From: Paraphysoderma sedebokerense
Taxonomy: Eukaryota > Blastocladiomycota > Physodermatomycetes > Physodermatales > Physodermataceae
Length of the DNA stretch: 48,547 nucleotides
Reading direction: 5' to 3'
NCBI GenBank assembly: GCA_025602915.1
Contig: JAHLJZ010000129.1
Location: 1-48,547, forward strand
The translations under genes and the position numbers were made by a program. The first letter of the stretch is position 1. Each line of letters begins with the position of its first letter. This document shows positions 37,003 through 47,252 of the stretch, piece by piece. The notes under the pieces were generated by a model. It did no database searches and was not told where the DNA came from. It worked only from the letters and a program-made list of their open reading frames with translations.

Positions 37003-37583
37003 TTACTGAGTATGTTAGGGTGAGAGAGGAGAGAGCAACACTATCACAGTTACAAATACAAAAGCAATGACAATAATGATGACAATGATGAGGATGGAGT
37101 GATGCGATTGAGTGGGTAATTTACCTAATTCATTGCTGGGTCCGACTGGGGGAATGTCCACATGGCAAGCACATGACATTCACGTGTCACTAGGGGAACA
37201 AGGACAATGGGAGGAGGAGTGCTTAAAATAGACTGGCCAATGGGGAGCGAGTGCGTTGAATGGAGTGACTGTGGAGTGATTGGTGTGAATCACTGGTGAA
37301 TCACTGGTGAATCAACAGGGAATTCCAATCCACTTGTTGCCACTTGCCAATTCCACTGTTGCCATCTACTGCCACCCCCTGTTGCCACCTGTTGCCACCT
37401 GTTGCCACCTGCTGCCACCTGCTGCCAGGCAATATTGCAATAGACAACACTGTCACCCAGATTGAATATTGCACTGGGCTAAAAATAGATTGCGTTCCCT
37501 CTGTTCCTCCGTTCCCTCTCTTTTCATTCCTCTCCACCCACACACTACATCCACACACTACATCTACCGGTGTATATAGAGGA
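37003..37583. promoter_or_regulatory. Divergent promoter region of GH16-like and kelch genes
   Basis: The GH16-like gene is read left from 37002 and the kelch gene right from 37584, so this 580 bp should hold both promoters. It contains repeated GAATCACTGGT units (about 37286-37312) and a tandem decamer array (separate entry). A TATATA element lies immediately before the kelch ATG, too near it for a conventional TATA position if that ATG is right. Confidence 0.5.
37372..37428 (+). repeat. Tandem decamer minisatellite (GTTGCCACCT)n
   Basis: About five tandem copies of GTTGCCACCT, the last two drifted to GCTGCCACCT and GCTGCCAGG. Looser copies of TTGCCA lie upstream at about 37335-37370. The array sits inside the divergent promoter of two wall-surface genes. 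Confidence 0.85.
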
Positions 37584-39254
37584 ATGGAGAGCAATCACAA
37601 TCACAGGACAGTCCATTCCCTCGTCCTACTCTTCAATCTATTCCTCTCGGCCTCACTCTTGCTGCCTTCGCCCTCCTCCGCTCAACTGCCGCCTCTGTCC
37701 ACTTCCGCCTACTCTCAATTCATCGTCCTCGACTCAAAACTCTACATCCTCGGCGGCTCTCTCCCAAATACATCTCTCCCCTCCCTCGACCCAACCACCG
37801 CCCAATCCTCCCTCTTCGCCTCCTCCCTCTCTGTCGTCGATCTAAAGCAGCCCTACACTTCCTTCAACCCTACCTACAGCCCCCTGCCTCCGGCCCCCTT
37901 CCCCGTCACCTCAAATGCCATCTCAAAGTTCTCCTCCACAAAATTCGTCATCTGGGGTGGCAATACAACCGGCCCTAATGTACCCAATCTGCTCAACCTC
38001 TACTCTTACGACATCAACGGCAAGGAATGGAAACCACAAGCGGCCGATCCAGACATCTCGAAAGCAGTCACCGGCGGCGTGATTCCCCCTTCCTCCTCTT
38101 GTTCTGCTCAAATCAATGCCTCCATCGTCATTCACGGCGGCTGCGACTCCCCAACTCCCTTCGATGGGCCCTTTCCCCAGGCCGCCCCACAAAACCCCTA
38201 CATTTGTAAAGTGAGAACTTCAACGAGGGTGTTGAATATGACCACCTTGACAGCCGAGAACAGATTAAGTGACATCATGCCCGCCGTTCGTTATTGTTCC
38301 TTGACAAGGGTCGGCGACAGCCAGTTCATCTTGCTGGGCGGTGACAATGATTTTGAGGATATCTCGTTTATATGGGAATACAATATGGACACCAATCGAT
38401 GGAGAAAAGTCTTTGACAAGTTTCCGATTTCAAGACATTCAACCACTTTTCGTATGTTGCCAATTTGCTCCCACCCAATTCTCTTCAACAAATTTCCTTT
38501 ACATAGCCATTATTAACATCGTTTGCTTCCACAGACTACCCCTATCTCCTGACCCTCCGATCTTCAATTTACAATTCAAATCCACCCGAATGGATTGCTT
38601 TCGACACAAGAACATGGGTCATCGTTAAACCAAACATTGTGTCGAACCTTCCCAACGGGGACAAACCCATTGAAGCGTATAGAAGAGTTGTCGGTTATCA
38701 CCTTGTACAATTGGACGAGAAAATGGTCTTGTTTTATCGTATGTCTCTTCTGCTCTGCATAATTCTCTTAGCATGGATTTCACTTAAATTAACTTAAAAA
38801 TCCAGCCGGTATAACCCTGCCCCTTCTACCCGCCACGACCCCTCCGCCGCTTTATCCTCTCTCCTTTGACCCTTCGATGTCTCCTCCACAATTGACCTAT
38901 CTGGCCTCTTACACCCCTCCATCCCGCATCTTCGATTCCGGTATCTTGATCACCCCACCCCCACCACCTTCATCGTCCTCGTTCTCTGAAAAGGGATTAT
39001 GGATTGGTGTCGGTGTCGCCATCGGTGTCGTGGTACTAGCCATTGCTGGATTCATCGGTTACAGAAAAGGCTGGTTCACACGACGCAAAACTCCAACCGC
39101 AAAAGGAAAAGAAGTTGACACCGGAAACGACGATCTTAGAAACCTTGACGGCGCCAACGACGCTACCACTTTTGTGAACAATTCAGAGGATGGCGTGGTA
39201 GTCGTGAAACAAGTCGTAAGAGACGCAAGTGGTAGAGTTGTCGGAACTGTCTAG
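37584..39254 (+). CDS. Kelch-type surface protein with one membrane segment
   Basis: Exons 37584-38451, 38535-38738 and 38806-39254 give 506 residues in frame. A signal peptide (about 1-36) is followed by a galactose-oxidase-type/kelch β-propeller with repeated hydrophobic-Gly-Gly strands: YILGGS, FVIWGGN, IVIHGGC and FILLGGD. A Pro-rich stalk (PPLYPLS, TPPPPPSSSS) leads to one transmembrane helix (LWIGVGVAIGVVVLAIAGFIGY) and a basic, then acidic cytoplasmic tail of about 70 residues. No catalytic copper ligands were recognised, so an adhesive or scaffolding role at the surface is more likely than an oxidase; this is inference. Start chosen because it opens the signal peptide; a longer in-frame upstream extension to 37344 lacks one. 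Confidence 0.82.
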
Positions 39255-39684
39255 ACCACCGAAATTGTTCTATCATCGACTTTTGTTTTGATTACCTGTT
39301 CACCTTTATCGTTTCAAACTTGTTTATTGAAAATCAGAAAAGCCATCATCATTAGAAAACATATAGACTCAAACCTACTTTAAATTTTTTTTTATTGTCC
39401 CGTTGGACTGTTATAGAATCAACTTGAATCATCGTATTGTATCGTATTCTAATGTGTTATGTACCGACTACTCATATTTGACGTGCCTGTAATTTTTGTA
39501 CCATCTGTTCCGAAATAATAATAACTAAACTAAAACAAGAAACTAGAAATTAAATTCATCATACTTTCTCCTCATCTCTACACTACACCAAAACAATTTA
39601 AAAAAAAATCATAACTCAAAACAATTCAAAAAAATCATAATTCAATGGAAGGCTATGATAACTTTTTGAATTGAATGTAACAGA
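39255..39684. other. 3' flank of kelch gene, before tRNA-Asp
   Basis: AT-rich 430 bp containing the probable 3' untranslated region of the kelch gene, including copy A of a dispersed repeat (separate entry). No gene is seen. Confidence 0.5.
39418..39533 (+). repeat. Dispersed repeat, copy A (3' flank of kelch gene)
   Basis: About 115 bp starting AATCAACTTGAATCATCG that recurs in the same orientation at 48425-48547 with a few substitutions and one insertion. Shared blocks include ATCGTATTGTATCGTATTC, ATTTGACGTGCC and TTTTTGTACCATCTGTT. It lies just downstream of the kelch stop codon, so it may be part of its 3' UTR. Confidence 0.85.
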
Positions 39685-39774
39685 TCTCGAGTAGTATAGT
39701 GGTGAGTATCCCCGCCTGTCATTGGCTAACACCAAAGTACGCGGGAGACCGGGGTTCAATTCCCCGCTCGAGAG
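39685..39774 (+). tRNA. tRNA-Asp (anticodon GUC) with 18-nt intron
   Basis: The cloverleaf has acceptor stem TCTCGAG with CTCGAGA, discriminator G, D-arm AGTATAGTGGTGAGTAT, anticodon stem CCCGC/GCGGG with anticodon GTC, and T-arm with GGTTCAATTCC. An intron (about 39722-39739) lies one base 3' of the anticodon, the usual site for nuclear tRNA introns. Without it the mature tRNA is 72 nt and close to fungal tRNA-Asp. A T8 run at 39779-39786 should act as terminator. Confidence 0.95.
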
Positions 39775-39878
39775 TTCCTTTTTTTTGTCGTCAGTTCTGG
39801 TTTAATGAATGTTTTAGTAGATTGTTTTTCTTGCATTTTGTGTAGTTCTTGTTTTGCCTTTTTGTAATACGATCCAGG

Positions 39879-40020
39879 TCGGTAGAGTGTGGATGCGTGG
39901 AGGGGACCGATCCGAATTTTAAGAAGCTTGATGACGTGTGCGAAAATTTTGGTCGCGTTGGAGGTGTTTTAGCGGGTGGTATATTTACTTGGTGCGACGA
40001 AAATGCGACAAAATGCGACG
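39879..40020 (+). pseudogene. Isolated exon-like piece of a small Cys-rich protein
   Basis: A 142-nt open stretch is bounded by a good acceptor (CCAG) and a consensus donor (GTAAGT). Its translation has the spacing CGC-(13-15)-C-...-WC-...-C in a Gly-rich context (GGVLAGGIFTWC), reminiscent of small secreted fungal Cys-rich proteins. I found no signal-peptide exon before it and no continuation after it, so it is probably a relic or one exon of an unrecognised short gene. Confidence 0.3.
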
Positions 40021-40544
40021 TAAGTGACGGGTGGCTGGTTTCAATTCTTCTTATTTCTTATTATTAATTTTTTGAACTCTAATCTGGATCTAAATTTGAT
40101 TTTCGATTTGATTTTGATTTTGAATTTGACGATTTCCGAGTTTGGACTTGGAATGTATGTCGCTGTAGGTACATTCATGAATATATTCGTTTTTCTTTGA
40201 CTCAAAATGGGAAAGGAATAAAAAGACAAATGGCCTTTGTTTTTTGTAGTACAGTATTCTGGGTGGAGGAGTTCGTTGGGTGTAGTGGCTTCCATTTAAC
40301 GTTTGAGATGAAGGAATTGGAATTGTTGATTGAGGTTAAGTTTCTTTGGACCAGGGAATAAGTCACACTATTAGATCCAAAATCTATAAAATAATTTTGA
40401 TCGTGAGGAATGTTTAAATGTTTAAATGTTTAAATGTTCTTGTTCAAATAACTGTAATTCATATATTTCTGTCCTGTGAGATGTGTTTGATTCTTTTTGC
40501 GCATTATCGTGGACAGCAGAATCACGCGTCTCTGAATTCAGAAA

Positions 40545-40618
40545 ATCGAGGAACAATTGCGAGACTTTCAAAGCGACGTTCATCTCATCCCCATCCACAG
40601 AACCCACTCTCCTCCCAT
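40545..40618 (+). repeat. Segment duplicated in inverted orientation at about 46355-46430
   Basis: The words CAATTGCGAGACTT, GATGTTCATCTCATC-like and AACCCACTCTC occur in the same order here on the plus strand and on the minus strand at 46355-46430. It lies about 450 bp upstream of the kinase ATG at 41063, and its partner lies upstream of the inverted kinase fragment, so both were probably duplicated together. Confidence 0.75.
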
Positions 40619-41062
40619 TGAATTTATTCCCTGCCTTCACAGCAGCAAAACTAGCTTTTACTATTATCGTCCCTCGTAGCAATTCTTCAAAGATTCTTGA
40701 ATAGTTTTCAGCTCAACCTCAGAGTTACAAAAGTCTCTCGATTCATCGTCAAGTTTTCGGAGACTAAAATTAATCGAATCCACTAAACCTAACACACTAC
40801 CATCCACCTCCCTCATACCTGAATTCTTAAGATCACACATCTCTTGAGAATTCAACCATTTCTGAGTCATTCTCATCTCTACATCAGAATCATAGATACC
40901 AAAATCTTAAGGTAAGACATGTTGATACCAATGCTATTTAATCTTTTATGATACCTTGCTAACATAAAGTTATACAACCCATCCATGTATTCCTTTTTCG
41001 TTCGTCTCCAACGATTGCCTTGCATCTCACAATACCAGCTTCATTTACCAGAAAGAGACAAA

Positions 41063-44000
41063 ATGTTGTATCAACAAACTTCAACCGCCCTCATACAAAA
41101 CAAGTACGAAGTGCTTTCCGAACTTGGACGAGGAGCGTTCGGAAAGGTAGTCAAGTGTCGCGACATCGCGACAGGATGATTATGTTGCTCTTAAAATTCC
41201 CTTAAAAAGGGGAGTCAATTCGCACGCAAAGAAGGTGCGGTATTGAAAGCAGTACGATATATAAGTAAGTTGATTCTCCATGTCTTGGTATAAGAAAACA
41301 CTGATGTTAACTGAACGACTGGTTTACATCATGTAGAGGGAGTCGTTCCCTTTGTGGAAATAGTAAAGGATCACACGAACGCGCCAGTAATACTGGCATT
41401 CAAATTGTGTGGGAGTTCTTTAGAGAACTATGAGCAACGATTGAATGTCGCTCGAGTAGCACATATTGGGAAACAGTTGGTAAGTAAATTATGTCACACA
41501 TTCGAAAATGTGGAAGATTTCACGGGTATTGATGGTTTGGTTTATTCAACATGATCAGGTCAAGACGCTGGAGGCAATGCACTCAAAAGATACGTTCACC
41601 GGGATATAAAACCGGACAATATCCTGGAGATGGCTCCAGGAAGCCCTGAGGTTTGCCTGGCAGACTTTAATCTTGCAACAAACCTTAAGCGGTGCCGCGA
41701 GAATGAGTTCGCTGGCACCTATTTTTTTATGTCGGAACGGATTCATCGTGGGTGTGGTATGTTTATCCTAAATGTCTATGCCTCTTCGCAGACTTTGCTG
41801 ATGATTGTATTAACTGAATTCAACTCTCTCCATAGCGGCAACTCCAGGGGACGATCTCGAGTCCCTTGTTTACTCTTTGTTGTATCTCCTCACTGGAAAG
41901 TTGTGGTTTGGGAAGAAAATTTTTGAGTATGACCGTATGATGAGCGCCGAAGGAATCACCCGCTCGGAGTGGTATGATTGTCACACTAAGATGGCAGACG
42001 TAAAGGGATTTGGCAACATATTTCATCTGCAAAGATGTTCCTCGTACGTTCATTTCTGTCTTCCTCATCACATCGAATCAATATCCATCAATATCCATCC
42101 ATACGTGGTGCTAATCGTTTTCCTGCCCGACAGATCAATTTGCACATATGTTGGTCGCCATCAAAATGAACCATGTCAACCTCCATCAATTCTTGTGCAA
42201 CCAACTTGACTTGATGATTGAGAAGGCCATGGTACGTTTGTCGTTTAGTTTTCCTCTTAAACGGTGATCGTTGCGGCGTACTAGTGGGAAAATGTACTAA
42301 CTGGTGATTGAAACCATTAGACTGACAGCAGTACTGCCGGTGACAATCCAGATTGTTTTTCCGACATGATGAAGGTATTTCCTTTCTTCAATTTTTAAAT
42401 TCCTTGTCCCCATCTGCGTCTACTCACCAGTGTGTGTTTGCCAATTCATCTAGGATACCTATCAAACACTTCCCCGAGGACACGAGGAAATGGGATTTGA
42501 CATTCAGGTAATTGTTCTTTTGATGCAAATTTTATTGCTGTCTCTGGTGGATCAAGTATAGACGCCGGTTGACCTGGAACCTACGGCTAACAAACACATA
42601 TTTCCGTGGACTAGGATGTTAATGTCAACGGACAGTCCGCAAGGGTTTTCCCACCTATTCTTAGTCGCCTTAACAAATCAGGGGATGAAGGTGATAAGAC
42701 AGTTGACGAGAATGCATTGCAAGTCGATTTAACTTTCTTGGATGAGGACGATGACAAAGTAAGCGTGACTGTTATCAATACAGCAGCGTGACATTCTATT
42801 TGGCTGATCTATAACTTTCTGTTTCCCGTCATCACAGGTCCCGAATGTCTGTGCTCCAAACGAAGGAAATAAACTATTGCCGTATCCCCCTGGCCTTTTC
42901 CCGCAAGTGCTCAATTTGGATGCCCCTGGCATTGTTACAGGAGCGGTAAGTATGAGCTCACCTTCGAGTATGGATGACGAAAATTAAACTCGTGATTTTA
43001 GGACACATCATTGCAACAGCAGCCCCCGTTTTTGCGCAGAGGTTGGGACGCAGGTTATGCCAAGGTTTGATATATTTTAGATGACAACCAACAAGATTGA
43101 CCAAGCTGATGACTTTCTTCGCTCATTTTACCAGGATTTCAATTTGTTCGGACATACACCACAGTTGGTCGCCCCCGTTCAACCAAAGATTTGGCATGAT
43201 GTGGATCTTGGGGGTGCGAAGAATGATCCGATGACTTTAGGAGTCGACCTCGGATTCTTAGACACAGATGACCCGGTAAGCGTAACGGTTATAGTCACCG
43301 CGACGTGTTGATGTTTTCTGATCCATCTGCGTTCATTTCTTAGGTGATTTCACGCCATCCAGAATGTCAAGGAACACTGCCATCATATTTGAATGGTCTT
43401 CACATGCAGTATGGTGGAGTGGGGGCCCCTGCTAGGGAGAATGTGAGTATGAAACTACAGTCAATCACCGTTCCCTTAATTTGGGCGAATGCAGCAATTA
43501 ATCACATCGTCTTCTTTGATACAACACAGACCAACCAGGGCAGGCAATTCAATTTTTTCAACTATATCACACCGAATCCAGTCAGCACTGGAATGAATGA
43601 TCCACTTCAGGTACCGAGATGCGGTCCTATCGCACCACCGAAGGCACTATATCAGCCCAATCATATTGAACAAAGCGACCTTCAGCGGACTCGACCTGGT
43701 AATCCTTTGGGACGTAGTTCCTCGTCACTTGATCCACCACAGGATGCTCCCCCGGTTCGAAATAACGCCTTGCCCATCGCAAATCTTTTAAACGCAAGCT
43801 CCGATTCATACACTGGCAGTTCATCGTCTGGACATCATTCAAGAGTTACTTCGATAGCAGCAGAAGTAAAGAATGAGGTAAGACGCCTGTTATGAATTCA
43901 AATCGTAGCTATCAATTTATGCGTGCTCAAACCTCGACGGCGACCCCACTAGTGACAAGCACTTCAGTGCCAATGTTGAAGAATCTCCCAATCATAAGCC

Positions 44001-45352
44001 GTCTTGTCATCTTTCTGACGCGATGTCAGATCAAGAACCGCTTGCAGGGGGGCCAACGCGTAAGTCTCCCTCAGAAACACCAACGAAGCAGACAACCCCT
44101 GCCACAACCGACTCTCCGATGTCGATTGCGATTATCGCTCAACCCGACGACTTGCGCGGATTCAATCCATTTCTTACACAACCATTTGAACGCTCGGCCT
44201 CACCTGCGTCTCCAAACCCCTCACACAAGTCGCATTACGATGAGGGATCTAGTTCGGAGAATGAGGAATCGAATAACCAGTCGAACGAATCTGAAAGCCA
44301 TCGTTCTATTGCCTTCGCGATTAATTGTGTCGAGCCCCCGAGCATCAAATCTATGTATTCTAAGAAGAACTCAACCGAAATATTATCCTCGGAGACACCG
44401 GCAATACCGAATGAAACGAAGTTAGTTAAAAAGTCTCACAAAGAAAATATACTCTTAGAAGTCGGTTTGCTGTTTCAATTCCAATGGTCCAAATTCAAGC
44501 ACACTGAACCCTTGTTGAATACAGGATCCGGTCGACGATGTTTCGGGTATGTCGTGCCTTCTGCTTCCGCGGGATGCAAGCATTATCCGCACTCGATCAT
44601 TTCAAATCCATATGCAGCAACTACTGTGTTTGAGAACTACAGATACAAGGGCGTCTCTCGATAAGGTATAATTTCGCTCTATTGAGGAAAGCGATTATTT
44701 GTATTAGGATTGACTGACATGATCTTTCCCATTGTTTGGGCACCACAGAAACGTTATATGTTCATGTCACTGCCGCCGTCAATTGTGATTTCTTCTGACT
44801 ATATCCGCGGCCAAGGCAGAAGCCGAAATGTCAATGCTGCTCAGAGTAGCTACTTTTCTCTCGATCGAGTGGTTGGTCGAAAGGTGATCTCATATTCTTA
44901 AGAACAACAGCCGAAATATGTAGATTTTGACTAGAGAATGTCCGTAGATACCCAATTCTGTACTTGATTTACGCGGACTTGCTACACTCAAGACACCGAC
45001 ATCGCGATTTCTTTTGCATTCCGAAGATGCTACAACGGAAACCGGCAAAGTACAATGCGACACGCCGCCGTTGAACCCCGATGCCCAACATGAATTGCAG
45101 CACGGGGAGAAAGTAATCATGCCTGAAAATGAACCATATAGTGCGACTGGATTGCGTGACTGCGACCCGGCTGCCATCACAACAGTTAATGAGTGCCCTC
45201 GCCATGTTGAAGATGCGAAATCAAAGTCCCGTAGTCCGACTAGAAACATTGTTATGTCGAAATTTAGGACCCTTAAGGAGTCATGCAAGGCATTCCGCAG
45301 AAGAGTAAAGCGGATGCTGAAGGGGAAATTTAAGACTAGAGAAGAGCTGTGA
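41063..45352 (+). pseudogene. Decaying CK1-like kinase gene with long low-complexity tail
   Basis: Starting at ATG 41063 the translation gives a clear kinase: GRGAFGKVVK, VALKIP, FKLCGSSLENYEQ, YVHRDIKPDN, ADFNLA and PGDDLESLVYSLLYLLTGK, the CK1-type αF motif. Exons of the kinase part are about 41063-41264, 41337-41479, 41559-41756 and 41836-42043. The frame shifts in three places: near 41177 (before DYVALK), near 41207 (poly-A run) and near 41590 (between HSK and YVHRD). The inverted copy keeps the expected base at the third. Downstream to 45352 a chain of exon-like pieces with GT-AG borders encodes acidic, Ser/Pro/Asn-rich sequence, which may be its C-terminal tail. Either a recent pseudogene or a real gene with sequence errors at homopolymers; I favour the first. 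Exon chain after 42043 uncertain. Confidence 0.55.
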
Positions 45353-45604
45353 GCCTCGCGCAGTCTCGTTGTAATGTTTATTGCTGGTTTTTGTGTCTTA
45401 GTTAGTATCTCTTATATGTTATTGACATACCCATGGAGTACACGAAATAGAGGTCTCGAGTTTGTACAACTCTTGGAGCCGGTCGGTAGAATTATAATGT
45501 ATATTTGTATAACTCTGTCAGTTGAGGTTATGAAAATATAGCCAGCAGTTTCAGTTGGAGCTTTATATTTATGGTGAATTTATGATTCCGCACTCTGCCG
45601 TAAT

Positions 45605-45738
45605 TGATTGCACTCCAAAGGACATGTACACATCGGGATATAAAGCCAGAAAACATTCTAGAGTTGGCGCCACGAAGATCTGAGGTGTGCTTAGCAGATT
45701 TTAAACTAGCAACAAGTATCAAGCGATGTTGCGAGAAT
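45605..45738 (+). pseudogene. CK1-like kinase fragment, direct arm of inverted pair
   Basis: Translation over this stretch gives RDIKPENILEL and SEVCLADFKLATSIKRCCEN, the catalytic-loop to metal-loop part of the kinase encoded at 41600-41710. Only this part is present, with no upstream lobe. It abuts an inverted copy at about 45741. Confidence 0.8.
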
Positions 45739-45740
45739 AT

Positions 45741-46430
45741 CAACATGAAATAATAAGTGCTTGCGAAGTTCATTCTCGCCACATCGCTTGATGTTTGTAG
45801 CCAGATTAAAATCAGCTAAGCACACCTCAGATTTTCTTGGCCCCAGTCCAGAATCTTGTCCGACTTTATATCCCGATGTTCAAAGCCTTTGGAGTGCATT
45901 GCTTTCAGTGTCATGACCTGATCATGCTCATCAATGACACCCATCATGAGCCGAACATCTTTCACTAACTTTGAGAGATGTCCGGCATAATCAACTCACT
46001 AAGTGTTTTCCAAATTCTTCTGCTTGTGCAATCCCCCCGTTTGACATAGTTCTACATGGAGAGCCCACACAGCTTGAACACCGGCATATCCCAAATTAAC
46101 AGTGTTAGATGCCGCCCTAATCAGTTGATAATGAGATGAGAACGGTTTTAAATACATTTCTTATGCTCAAGGAAGGAAACCTTTTACGAAGTAGAATCTA
46201 AACGGAAGGATTAAGCATTAATCATTTGAGGGGATGAAGAAATTTTAGACGGAGAAACCTCACGATGAATCGAGAGACGTTTGAACGTGGATGTTGAGGG
46301 GGAAAGATTCTAATGGTTTGTCTTCTGTGGTGATGGATTATTATGACAATCTCTGAGAGTGGGTTTTGGGAATGGAGATGAGATGAACATCGCTGTGCAA
46401 GTCTCGCAATTGTTTCTTCTCTGATGTTCC
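45741..46430 (-). pseudogene. Inverted partial copy of the CK1-like kinase gene
   Basis: Read on the minus strand from about 46110 the DNA encodes VFKLCGLS-like, then after a recognisable retained intron (donor GTGAGT, acceptor GATCAG) AMHSKGFEHRDIK, LAD-type and ENEFASTYYFM-type sequence in broken frames. It matches 41390-41740 of the kinase locus in order. Because the intron is kept, it is a DNA-level duplicate and not a retrocopy. Upstream (46355-46430) it also carries the segment found before the main kinase gene. It is interrupted by stops and frame changes and cannot make a kinase. Confidence 0.75.
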
Positions 46431-47252
46431 TTTCTCGAAAGCGTGATCTTCATCCACGACGATGCTGAACCGTAAAATCTATGAAACCACATAGAATACA
46501 TCAGACTAGACTTGTGTATATCGCTATCACTGCTGAATCATTGTAAAGTTCGAACGTCCCGCTATATCTTGAAAATGGTTGTGCTCAATAGAATGGCTAG
46601 TTATCAACTCCATTATCATGATTGAAACCCGAAGTGATATCAACATCGATTCTTTTTAACGCTTTTAGTATATCATTATTTGAAAATTAAATTATTCTGT
46701 CTGATGGTGATGATCCTATACATGCGGATAGATAATGTACATGTTGGTGGCTATTTTCTGATCCATCTCATACCGACTCCTGCATATTAAGTACTCATCC
46801 GCTGATCGGAGAATGTGACTGATCTACTAAGACATCCAACTCCTTGGGATTGCGAAAATAATCTTCTCTCACAACGTAAGATTGTGTTTCTATGTTCATC
46901 TCCAAGACCTAACTAACCACTACCGATACATGGAGTGGCAGTCATCAGACTCCAATTACGTCACAAAGAACCCTGCTTGATTTCAACAAAATGCACGCAA
47001 CCCCATGATCCCGTATGCTTAATTCGCTATTTTAGTCTGTCTTTTCTATCAAGGACAGGTAGACAGACAGACAAGTAACTACAAAGAGTTATAAGAGTTG
47101 TCAGGTTAGGTTATGTTCGTTTTCCACCACTATGTGTGATAACCTAAACTTTTTTCGCTTATCCGAGGACAAGGTCTCGGTTGTTGTACGAGAAGTTTAA
47201 TGAAGGGACTCGATTCCAAAAACATACATTCAGTGGATTTACTCAAAACAAT
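46431..47252. other. Intergenic region, no gene seen
   Basis: About 820 bp of AT-rich DNA between the inverted kinase relic and the 3' end of the SGNH-hydrolase-like gene. A short CAGGTAGACAGACAGACAAG tract lies near 47055. No coding region or RNA gene was recognised. Confidence 0.5.

Larger units (their letters stand above)
39775..41062. other. Intergenic stretch with isolated exon-like piece, upstream of kinase locus
   Basis: After the tRNA terminator there is one exon-like segment (separate entry), then AT-rich DNA. Around 40545-40615 lies a segment that recurs inverted at about 46355-46430. Minus-strand frames at 40422-40682 and 40664-40876 carry no known motif. I call no intact gene. 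Confidence 0.4.

Noticed and set aside
37344-37583. Longer N-terminus for the kelch protein
   Set aside because: It would translate the minisatellite and would hide the signal peptide; the ATG at 37584 fits a secreted protein.
40422-40876. Two minus-strand frames as a small gene upstream of the kinase locus
   Set aside because: No recognisable domain, and part of the DNA is the duplicated 70-bp segment that also occurs beside the kinase relic.
41160-41600. Programmed frameshifting or very small introns in the kinase
   Set aside because: The breaks lack known slippery signals, and the candidate introns would be below about 30 nt, shorter than any other intron here. Decay or sequence error is simpler.
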